From contig CAZJJG010000002.1 of assembly GCA_964546275.1 (NCBI GenBank), forward strand, positions 13,380 through 77,379: DNA of 64,000 nucleotides. The letters are read 5' to 3'. The DNA is from MED-G78 sp964546275. Its GTDB lineage: Bacteria; Pseudomonadota; Gammaproteobacteria; Magnimaribacterales; D2472. The notes beneath the pieces were generated by a model. The model did no database searches and was not told where the DNA came from. It was given only the letters and a program-made list of their open reading frames with translations. This document shows positions 27,228 to 34,954 of this stretch, piece by piece (positions within the stretch are counted from its first letter, which is position 1; every line of letters begins with the position of its first letter). The position numbers and the translations under genes were made by a program.

Positions 27228-28424
27228 TTATCCAAGTGTTAGGGTATTCATTTGCATGATAGGTATTAGTATAGCTAGAACTATCAATAGAATAAATCCG
27301 CCCATAAAAATAGTTATAACAGGCTCTAAAAGAGATAGCATAACAGTTCTCTTTGATTCTATTTCTGACTTCATAAAATCTGAAACTTTTTTAAACATTT
27401 TTACTATGTTTCCAGACCTATAGCCGCTTGAAATAAGTTGAATAAATATATCAGGAAAGATATCTGTTTTGCTAAGTGCTAGAACAAAATCTTTACCTTC
27501 TACCACTTCTTTTCTAGCCTTATTAATAGAATTCTTTAGGTATTTATTACCTATGACTTTTGAAGACTCTTCCATAGCTAGGTCTAAATTCATACCAGAA
27601 TCAGTAAGCAAGAACATAGTGCTAGAAAATCTTTCAATTTCACTGTGAAGCATAAATTTACCCACTAGTGGAAGCGACAGTATTTTTTGGTGAGCTCTGA
27701 TATGATTTTCTGGGTCAGATATATAGCTTTTATAAAGAAATGTTAGCCCTGTGACTAAAAGAAAAAAACCAATCACAATAAAGACGATATTATTTGAAAT
27801 GGATAAGAGCATTGAAGTAAGAAAAGGAAGTTCAGCACCAGCTTTTACAAATTGCCCAACCACTTGAGGCATAACAAATGCAAGCAATGCGATAATAACT
27901 AAAACACAAAAGCAAACAAGAATTATTGGATATGCTAAAGCGGAGAAAATTTTCTGTTTAACTAGTGCACTCTCTTCAAGATAATCAGCTAAATTATCAA
28001 AGATAATATCTAAATTTCCAGAACTATCGCCAGCGGTTACTAATGAAATATATGTATCTGAAAAAACCTGAGGATATTTACTCATTGCCTGTCCGAGACG
28101 CCTGCCTTGTATTACTTCATCCCTAAGATTGTAAAGAATATCTGCTATTGTTTCGTTATTATACTGATCTGCAGTAATTTTTAATGCTTCATCAATTGCA
28201 GAATCAGCATCCAGCAAAGTAGCAATTTGTCGAGTAATTAATACTAAATCTTTATCCTTTATTTTAATTTTGTTGTCTAAATTCTTATTTGATTCTTTAA
28301 CAACTAAAGGTGATAAGTTTAATTCTTTGATTGCTCTTCTAGCTTCTCTTTCAGATGAGGCTGTTAAAAAGCCTTTTTCCTTTTTTCCAGAATTATTAAA
28401 GGCTGTGTAACTATAAGCTGGCAT
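27228..28424 (-). CDS. gspF: Type II secretion inner-membrane protein F
   Basis: Polytopic platform protein of 398 residues with two repeated T2SSF domains, each around a GxxLxxAL-type motif (VIQGRRLGQAMSKYP and VVEGKDFVLALSKTD), and three membrane helices. N-terminal YSYTAFNNSGKKEKGFLTA is typical. Start overlaps gspE by 14 bases. Confidence 0.96.
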   Translation of the reverse strand: MPAYSYTAFNNSGKKEKGFLTASSEREARRAIKELNLSPLVVKESNKNLDNKIKIKDKDLVLITRQIATLLDADSAIDEALKITADQYNNETIADILYNLRDEVIQGRRLGQAMSKYPQVFSDTYISLVTAGDSSGNLDIIFDNLADYLEESALVKQKIFSALAYPIILVCFCVLVIIALLAFVMPQVVGQFVKAGAELPFLTSMLLSISNNIVFIVIGFFLLVTGLTFLYKSYISDPENHIRAHQKILSLPLVGKFMLHSEIERFSSTMFLLTDSGMNLDLAMEESSKVIGNKYLKNSINKARKEVVEGKDFVLALSKTDIFPDIFIQLISSGYRSGNIVKMFKKVSDFMKSEIESKRTVMLSLLEPVITIFMGGFILLIVLAILIPIMQMNTLTLG

Positions 28425-29916
28425 CTTCGGTCAAATTATTAAGTCTCATTATTTCTTCAGATGAGGTTATACCATTAACAACAAGCTCTCTGCTTGCTGC
28501 ATCTATAGAAGGCTGATCTTTAAATACGTGTTCAACGATCTCCTGCTCAGATGCTTTTTGATGAATTAAGTCTCTTGTTATTTGATCAATTTGTATACAT
28601 TCAGCAATAGCAATTCTTCCTTGAAATCCTGAGAATGAGCATGATGCACAACCTTCTGCTAAAAATGTTTTAGACTCATGATCTAAATTAAATAATCTAA
28701 TGGCTTCTTTTGAAGGAATAGATTCTGCCTTGCATGAGTTGCATAATCTTCTTACTAAACGCTGGGAAATAATAGACCTTAAGCTTGAGGAAAGTAAAAA
28801 TGATTCAATTCCCATGTCTCTAAGTCTAGTAATAGCCCCAACAGCACTATTGGTATGTACTGTTGATAGGACTAAATGCCCTGTTAAGCTAGATTGAATT
28901 GCAATCTGAGCAGTCTCTATATCTCTAATCTCACCAACCATCATTACATCCGGATCTTGTCTTAACATTGCCCTCAAGCCCTTTGCAAAAGTGTAGCCTG
29001 TTTTGGTATTAACTTGGGTTTGTCCAATACCTTTTAAAGTATATTCAATAGGATCTTCTACTGTAAGAATATTTTGAGATGAATCACTTAACTCTCTAAG
29101 GCCTGCATATAAAGTTGTCGTTTTACCAGATCCAGTAGGCCCAGTAAAAAGAATAATACCTTCAGAGCTTTTTAGAGATTTTTTATAGTTATTAAGTATT
29201 GCTTCAGGAAGACCTAGGTCGTCTATGTTTATTTGGGCAGACTGTTTATCTAGCAATCGAAGGACAATTCTCTCGCCATAAGATGATGGGAGTGTAGACA
29301 CCCTTACATCAACGCTTTTATCGCCTAATGAAAGTGAAACTCTTCCATCCTGAGGGAGTCTTCTTTCAGATATATCTAATCTAGAAATAATCTTTATTCT
29401 AGCAATAACCAAAGAGGCTATTCTGCTATCTTGAGTTAAAACTTCTTTTAATATTCCATCAACCCTAAATCTAATTACAAGCTGATCTTCATATGGTTCA
29501 AAATGAATATCGGAAGCTCTTTGTTTTATTGCTTGGCTAATAATTCCATTAATTAATTTAATAATAGGTGCGTCATTATTTCCATTTAATAAATCCTCAG
29601 TTGGCGCAATATTCCCTGCAAATGACTCCAGATCAAAATCATCAGATAATTCTTCAGATAAAGTATCAGATGTATCTTTAGATCCAAAAGTTTTCGTTAG
29701 CATTTCATTAAATGCTTCAGCAGAACATTTATTAACAAAAAAAGGTTTATCAAGATACCTTGATAGCTCTTGGTATGTTCTTACATTAATGGCGTTAGGA
29801 GAATAAACATTACACACATCCTCAGAATCCAGTGCAATAATCATCCTGTCTCTTACATAATCATAAGGAAGAATATTAGAGATGGACTCTATTTTTCCAG
29901 CAATTAGGTCGTCCAT
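28411..29916 (-). CDS. gspE: Type II secretion ATPase E
   Basis: Cytoplasmic ATPase of 501 residues that drives pseudopilus assembly. Walker A GPTGSGKTTT, the Asp box and Walker B region DPDVMMVGEIRD, and the His box TGHLVLSTVHTNSA are intact. The zinc-binding tetracysteine site CNSCK...CASC is present near the C terminus. Length agrees with GspE. Overlaps gspF. Confidence 0.97.
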   Translation of the reverse strand: MDDLIAGKIESISNILPYDYVRDRMIIALDSEDVCNVYSPNAINVRTYQELSRYLDKPFFVNKCSAEAFNEMLTKTFGSKDTSDTLSEELSDDFDLESFAGNIAPTEDLLNGNNDAPIIKLINGIISQAIKQRASDIHFEPYEDQLVIRFRVDGILKEVLTQDSRIASLVIARIKIISRLDISERRLPQDGRVSLSLGDKSVDVRVSTLPSSYGERIVLRLLDKQSAQINIDDLGLPEAILNNYKKSLKSSEGIILFTGPTGSGKTTTLYAGLRELSDSSQNILTVEDPIEYTLKGIGQTQVNTKTGYTFAKGLRAMLRQDPDVMMVGEIRDIETAQIAIQSSLTGHLVLSTVHTNSAVGAITRLRDMGIESFLLSSSLRSIISQRLVRRLCNSCKAESIPSKEAIRLFNLDHESKTFLAEGCASCSFSGFQGRIAIAECIQIDQITRDLIHQKASEQEIVEHVFKDQPSIDAASRELVVNGITSSEEIMRLNNLTEDASL

Positions 29917-29922
29917 AAAATT

Positions 29923-31764
29923 TTATTTAGGGGTAGTTAGATCAATTAAATTTATTTGGGAATCTCTTGATAACTGTTCAGCTTTAATAAAGTTATATTT
30001 TTCTGCTGATAAGTCATTAATAGAATCTGAATCTACTAAAATAGTTGGCCTAATAAATACTAGGAGTTGTTTCTTTATAACTTGATTAGAAGAAGACCTA
30101 AATAATCTGCCCAGCCAAGGAATAGATCCTAGAATAGGCACCTTGGATATATTCTCTTGAATATCCTCATCCATTAGTCCACCTAAAACTATTATCTGTC
30201 CATTGTCAGCTAAAACTGTGGTCTCAATACTTCTTTTGTTAGTAATTAGATCTACGCCACTTGCATAAGTTCCAGCAACACTTGAAACTTCTTGTTTAAT
30301 TTTAAGAATAACTGAGCTTCCTTCATTTATTTGGGGAGTCACTTCTAATACTATTCCAACCTCTTCTCTTGAAGTAGTTCTAAATGCATTAACATTACTT
30401 GATCCCAAGCTCTCACCTGTTGTTATAGGAATTTCTTGTCCAACAATAAGCTTAGAGGGAGTATTATCAATAGCAATTGCGAAAGGGGTTGAAAGAATAT
30501 TAGAATTTTGATCATTGGCAACTGCATTAATAATTCCAGCAAAGTCAGTAAGGTTTCCAAAAGCGGCAACTAAGCCCTGGGAGCCTAATAATGAAGAAGT
30601 TGCAAGCTGAGCTAATGTGGCATCAGTTCCATCAGATGCAGCTGAGCCAGCTAAGGCAAGAATATCTGGACCAGTTCCAACATTAAAAGATGTTAATCCA
30701 ACAGGAACATCTCCATCCCCTCCTTTATATAATGTTTCTATACCAAGATTTTTTGCAGTGGTTTCAGATAATTCCACAATTATGGCTTCAACTAAAACCT
30801 GAGCTCTTCTGATGTCTAATTTAGAAATAAGATTCCTAATTCCTGGTATGTTTGATTCCTCAGAAGAAATAATAAGAGAATTTGTATTTTCATGATGAGT
30901 AATGACTGTCTTAATGCCATCAGCACTAGCAGCAAACCTATCTGAAACACTATTAAGTATTGAAGCTACCTCTTCTGCTTTTGCAAATTTAAGATAAACA
31001 ACATCAATAGATTTATCAGCTTTTACATCAGCATCTAAGGATAAAAGAGTGCTTTGAACATTAGAGGTTATAGTTGAGTTTGCAGATAAAATTACTGAAT
31101 TTGATGGGCTAAAAGGAATGGCAACAAAGTTATTTATAGTTGGATTATTTTGAGCCTTTAATTTCTCTAATATACGAACTGCTTCAATCGATGAAAGGTT
31201 GTCTAACTTAATAATAGTAATCTTAGCGCTATCATCTTGGTCTAGTTCTTTTAAAAGATTTTTAATTCTATTCACGTTGCTTGATCTATCAACAAGCAAC
31301 ACAGAATTAATTGAAGGAATGCTGGAAAGATGAGATTGTCTTCCTGTAATAGGTTTGATCATAGGTAGTATTTCAGCAGCTGATCTATTTACTAACGGAA
31401 TAACTGCTGTTAAAAAATTACCACTTTGAGTATCAACATCATTTTTGTCACGAGTTGCTTCATTTTCAGGAACAATTCTAACAACACCATTATCTGAGAT
31501 GGAACTAAAACCATTAACTTGAATAGTTCTTAGATAAACGTCCCAAACCTGATCACTATCTAAACTAGCATTAGAATAAATTGTAATTTTACCTTTAACT
31601 CTTGGATCTAAAATAATAGTCTTTTTAGAAAATCTTGCTATATCTTGAGAAACTTTTTTAATGTCTGCATCTTCATAATTTAATATAAATGAGTCTTGAG
31701 CCATTAAAGAGCTAGGAATTGCTATTAACAATCCATAAAAAAACAGTTTTAAAGATTTATTCAT
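29923..31764 (-). CDS. gspD: Type II secretion secretin D
   Basis: Outer-membrane secretin of 613 residues through which folded substrates exit. Signal peptide about 1-22, N0 domain (FILNYEDADIKKVSQDIARF), three N1-N3 ring domains, and the C-terminal secretin domain with VGQEIPITTG and VLGGLMDEDIQENISKVPILG. I see no long pilotin-binding S-domain after the secretin core, though a tail of about 35 residues remains. It follows gspC by two bases. Confidence 0.96.
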   Translation of the reverse strand: MNKSLKLFFYGLLIAIPSSLMAQDSFILNYEDADIKKVSQDIARFSKKTIILDPRVKGKITIYSNASLDSDQVWDVYLRTIQVNGFSSISDNGVVRIVPENEATRDKNDVDTQSGNFLTAVIPLVNRSAAEILPMIKPITGRQSHLSSIPSINSVLLVDRSSNVNRIKNLLKELDQDDSAKITIIKLDNLSSIEAVRILEKLKAQNNPTINNFVAIPFSPSNSVILSANSTITSNVQSTLLSLDADVKADKSIDVVYLKFAKAEEVASILNSVSDRFAASADGIKTVITHHENTNSLIISSEESNIPGIRNLISKLDIRRAQVLVEAIIVELSETTAKNLGIETLYKGGDGDVPVGLTSFNVGTGPDILALAGSAASDGTDATLAQLATSSLLGSQGLVAAFGNLTDFAGIINAVANDQNSNILSTPFAIAIDNTPSKLIVGQEIPITTGESLGSSNVNAFRTTSREEVGIVLEVTPQINEGSSVILKIKQEVSSVAGTYASGVDLITNKRSIETTVLADNGQIIVLGGLMDEDIQENISKVPILGSIPWLGRLFRSSSNQVIKKQLLVFIRPTILVDSDSINDLSAEKYNFIKAEQLSRDSQINLIDLTTPK

Positions 31765-31766
31765 AT

Positions 31767-32159
31767 TTATTTTCCAACCTTATTCTCTAATTTATATAGT
31801 TTACCTGATCCTTTAAAGATAATTTCATCAGGACTTATACTCATGAGTTCATATGTATTTTCTAAAAGATCTCCCTCATATACAACAAATTCTTTACTGC
31901 CTTTTTTAACTATGATTGAAGAGCTCTCTTCTCCATATCTATAACCTATAATTGTATAACTAAAATCAGTTTGTTTTATATCTGACACCTCTACTTCTGA
32001 TGAATCTAAAGAGTTATTTTTAATTTTATCAATGTTACTAAATTGAATATTTTTTATATCTGGTTTATTGATAATATTTAAAATAAGAATAGCAGACAAA
32101 GTTATAGCAAATATCCCTATTAAGGTGATGAGTAGTTTTTTAATTTGTTTAGTATTCAT
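31767..32159 (-). CDS. gspC: Type II secretion protein C, short form
   Basis: Inner-membrane protein of 130 residues that links the platform to the secretin. It has one N-terminal membrane helix (about 9-28) and an HR domain (about 60-130; FSYTIIGYRYGEES, VVYEGDLLENTYELMSI). The C-terminal PDZ or coiled-coil domain found in most GspC proteins is absent. There is no visible ribosome site; a terminator-like hairpin ends seven bases before the ATG. First gene of the gspC-M operon. Confidence 0.85.
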   Translation of the reverse strand: MNTKQIKKLLITLIGIFAITLSAILILNIINKPDIKNIQFSNIDKIKNNSLDSSEVEVSDIKQTDFSYTIIGYRYGEESSSIIVKKGSKEFVVYEGDLLENTYELMSISPDEIIFKGSGKLYKLENKVGK

Positions 32160-32194
32160 AATAAAAAAATGAGCTACATAGTGTAGCTCATTTT
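32160..32194 (-). terminator. Rho-independent terminator before gspC
   Basis: Inverted repeat AAAATGAGCTACA (32166-32178) and TGTAGCTCATTTT (32182-32194) with a three-base loop. On the minus strand it is followed by a run of seven T. It should end transcripts arriving from phoR or from the Pho-box promoter just before gspC, with read-through feeding the secretion operon. Confidence 0.75.
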
Positions 32195-32251
32195 ATAATT
32201 ATCGTGGAGCCTATAAAGCTATATTTAAAAGGCTAAAAAAGATATAAATTA

Positions 32252-32338
32252 CTATTTTAAGCCTGAAATTTTAACAACTTTTCCAAGACGACCAGATTTC
32301 ATAATAAAGTGAAATTTATTCCACATAAGCTTAATCAT
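32252..32338 (-). CDS. Candidate 28-residue basic peptide downstream of a Pho box
   Basis: Short frame of 28 codons on the minus strand between phoR and gspC. The peptide begins MIKLMWNKFHFIMKS and has six lysines and one arginine, with no acidic residue. A GGAG lies 12 bases before the ATG, which is long spacing. It lies just after the Pho box and before the terminator, so it may be the product of a phosphate-induced short transcript, or the transcript may be a regulatory RNA. Nothing comparable is recognised. Confidence 0.35.
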   Translation of the reverse strand: MIKLMWNKFHFIMKSGRLGKVVKISGLK

Positions 32339-32367
32339 GATATTTGTATTCTCCAGTTTGATTTAAA

Positions 32368-32407
32368 TGCAACATTTATGTGACATTTATGTTACATATA
32401 CTATACA
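32368..32407 (-). promoter_or_regulatory. Four-unit Pho box between phoR and gspC
   Basis: Plus-strand units TGCAACA (32368), TGTGACA (32379), TGTTACA (32390) and CTATACA (32401) start exactly 11 bases apart with 4-base spacers TTTA, TTTA, TATA. On the minus strand these read TGTAACA, TGTCACA and TGTTGCA, close to the PhoB half-site. A TTTAAAT (32367-32361) follows toward gspC as a possible -10. phoB and phoR lie immediately upstream, so the assignment to PhoB is strong. Confidence 0.8.
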
Positions 32408-32446
32408 TACTTTTTGAATAAGTAAAGAAAATGGGTAATAGATATA

Positions 32447-34207
32447 TTATTTAGGCTTAGGCAGTGTGAACCAGAAGATTGATCCAAAGGGTTCTTTAGT
32501 AGTAATTCCAACCTCTCCATTTAAACTATTGGTAAGATTTTTTACAATAGCGAGTCCTAATCCGCTACCTTTGTTATCTGATGCTCTGGCTGATGCTGTC
32601 CTATAAAATCTATCAAATATATGCTCTTGATCCTCATTTGATACGCCTATTCCAGAGTCAGCAACCATTACTTTAATCATCTTGCCTTGATCTTTGGTGG
32701 ATATTTCAACCTTTGTACCCTCTTCTGAGTATTTCAATGCATTATCTAGAAGATTATTCATAATTCTCTCCAAAGCTTGAACATCTGCAAAAATAAGATC
32801 TTTGTGACTTGGAGAGTAACTAATATCAATATTCATTTTTTTTGCAACGCTATTCATAGATATTAAAAACGAATTCATGAATTCATCTAAATCTATACCT
32901 TTAATATTTAACTTTAGATCACCATATTCAATTCTTGATAAGTCAATAAGGTCACTCACCATAGATGTAAGCCTCTCTGAATTATGCAAAATTGCTTTAG
33001 CAAATATTTTGGCGTCTTTTTTATTATCTAAAGCTCCATCAAGTAGCGTTTCTGAGTTAGCTCTAATAACGCTTACAGGAGTTCTTAATTCATGGGAGAG
33101 ATTAGAAATAAAATCTCTTCGCATTGAGTTAAGTTGTCTTAATTGGGTTATGTCATGAAGTACTAGTATATATTCACCAGTTGTTTTTGATTGATTCATA
33201 GAACCAAGTACCCATTTTGTTGACTTATCATCAAGCTCAATTTCAAACTCAATATCTGCCCTTTTTTTATTAGTAACTCTATTGAATAAATAGTTTATAG
33301 CCGGGAAGTTTAAAGAATTTATATTTTTATTATCTAAATCAATAACATTTAAAATGATTAAGCTTTGCTCATTGTTATATACAACCTTCCCTTCTTTGTT
33401 GGTAACAAGAATACCTTCACCCAAGTCATCTAAAACTAAACCAAATTGATCTCGTTGTTTGGCAATTAATTTAATTTGATTTTTTAAATCTTCTGAAATC
33501 TGTGAAATAGATCTTGCTACAGTTCCAAATTCATCACCTCTTTGAGTCGGGAGTGTACCAATATCTCTTGACTTGTAATCACCTTCAGCAATATTTGATG
33601 CTGCTGATGCTAACTCTTGTAGATTAGAATAAAGATAGTTTGCTGCAATTACACTGGCAAATATTGAGACTATAAAGACTACGACAAATAAAAGAATGAC
33701 TGAAATTTGCAGAGTTCCTGTAGCACTTTCTAGATAATTAAGTGGTACAGATATTCTTATAATATTGGGTTGATTAATATTTGTATCTTGAATCGCAAAA
33801 TATAATAAATCTTGTTGGATGGTTTCGCTATATCTAGAAACCCATCCAGAGCCATTATTTACCGCATCAATAAACTCAATTCTATCTGCATGGTTATCAA
33901 TAGATTTAATTTGATTTACATCTAAATTAGAATCTCCTACGACTTTTCCATTACTCAGTATAAAAGTGACTCTTGAATTTGCTGCCTTACCAAGGCTATC
34001 TGCGATTGCATCAGCTTCCTCAATAGTCTTGTAATTACTTATATTGCTTGCTGAAGCAACAAGCAGGCCAGCTTGTTTTTCTAACTCATTAACTATTTGA
34101 AGTTCAAAAGTTTTTGTAAGATCGCGTTCTGCAATAATATAAGAAATTCCTATGCTTGTTGAAAGCAAAAGAAATACTAATAGAAATATACGAGACCTTA
34201 TTCCCAT
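32447..34207 (-). CDS. phoR: Sensor histidine kinase, PhoR-like
   Basis: Membrane kinase of 586 residues. Helices at about 7-25 and 166-190 flank a 140-residue extracytoplasmic domain. HAMP (about 190-245), PAS (about 255-355), the phospho-acceptor His372 in SHELRTP, and the ATPase N, G1 and G2 boxes (NLLDNALKYS, DSGIGV, GSGLGLAIV) follow. Proteobacterial PhoR normally has almost no periplasmic part; this layout resembles Gram-positive PhoR/ResE. The adjacent phoB and the Pho box after its stop support the PhoR role. Gap to phoB is four bases. Confidence 0.85.
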   Translation of the reverse strand: MGIRSRIFLLVFLLLSTSIGISYIIAERDLTKTFELQIVNELEKQAGLLVASASNISNYKTIEEADAIADSLGKAANSRVTFILSNGKVVGDSNLDVNQIKSIDNHADRIEFIDAVNNGSGWVSRYSETIQQDLLYFAIQDTNINQPNIIRISVPLNYLESATGTLQISVILLFVVVFIVSIFASVIAANYLYSNLQELASAASNIAEGDYKSRDIGTLPTQRGDEFGTVARSISQISEDLKNQIKLIAKQRDQFGLVLDDLGEGILVTNKEGKVVYNNEQSLIILNVIDLDNKNINSLNFPAINYLFNRVTNKKRADIEFEIELDDKSTKWVLGSMNQSKTTGEYILVLHDITQLRQLNSMRRDFISNLSHELRTPVSVIRANSETLLDGALDNKKDAKIFAKAILHNSERLTSMVSDLIDLSRIEYGDLKLNIKGIDLDEFMNSFLISMNSVAKKMNIDISYSPSHKDLIFADVQALERIMNNLLDNALKYSEEGTKVEISTKDQGKMIKVMVADSGIGVSNEDQEHIFDRFYRTASARASDNKGSGLGLAIVKNLTNSLNGEVGITTKEPFGSIFWFTLPKPK

Positions 34208-34211
34208 TTAG

Positions 34212-34904
34212 CTACTCAGGGGTGCGTGAGAATTTATAACCAACGCCTCTTATTGTTTGAATATACTTACCCATAACACCAAGTTTCTCTCTTAGTCTTT
34301 TAATATGAGTATCTACAGTCCTAGTAGTAACATCTGAACTATATCCCCAGACGTCGGAAAGTAATTGATCTCTTGTTTGAACTCTACCCCTTCTCTCTAC
34401 AAGCTGATTTAATAACTTGAATTCTAAAGCGGTTAAGGTTATCTCCTCATCATCAATAAATACCTCATGAGATTCAATATCCATAACCAATGAACCAAAA
34501 CTTCGATTAATTTCTAGAGGAGTGGCAGTTTTCTGATTTCTTTTTAGAACCGCCTTTACTCTTAAAATAAGCTCTCTAACACTAAAAGGTTTAGTAACAT
34601 AATCATCTGCTCCTAACTCAAATCCAACAACTTTATCAACCTCATCATCTTTTGCTGTAAGAATAATAATAGGTATTTCTTTTAAAGCTGAGTTTGACTT
34701 TAATTCCCTGCACAAGTCTAAGCCAGATCCATCGGGCAGCATTAAATCTAATAAAATGAGTGAGAAATTTGGATTTTCTAATATATTTTTAGCTTTTTTA
34801 AGAGATCCTGCTGTTGAAACTATAAAACCCTCTCTTGCTAAATTATATTCAAGAGTTTTTCTTATATCAGGCTCATCTTCTATGACAAGAATTTTATCTG
34901 GCAT
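34212..34904 (-). CDS. phoB: Response regulator PhoB
   Basis: OmpR-class regulator of 230 residues. Receiver domain with acidic pocket ED, phospho-acceptor Asp53 in LLDLMLPDGSG, Thr in ILTAKDD and Lys in VTKPFS. The winged-helix DNA-binding domain has VTTRTVDTHIKRLREKLG. The fit to PhoB is good, and two Pho boxes lie in its neighbourhood. It starts the phoB-phoR unit. No Pho box is seen in front of phoB itself. Confidence 0.9.
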   Translation of the reverse strand: MPDKILVIEDEPDIRKTLEYNLAREGFIVSTAGSLKKAKNILENPNFSLILLDLMLPDGSGLDLCRELKSNSALKEIPIIILTAKDDEVDKVVGFELGADDYVTKPFSVRELILRVKAVLKRNQKTATPLEINRSFGSLVMDIESHEVFIDDEEITLTALEFKLLNQLVERRGRVQTRDQLLSDVWGYSSDVTTRTVDTHIKRLREKLGVMGKYIQTIRGVGYKFSRTPE

Positions 34905-34954
34905 CTTTGTTTATTGTGTATGTGCTTTCTTTTATACGCTCTTTTAAAATTAAA

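Noticed and set aside
22779..32159. Type IV pilus or competence cluster instead of type II secretion
   Set aside because: The complete order C-D-E-F-G-H-I-J-K-L-M with GspC, GspK, GspL and GspM is specific for type II secretion; no pilT or pilMNOPQ set is seen.
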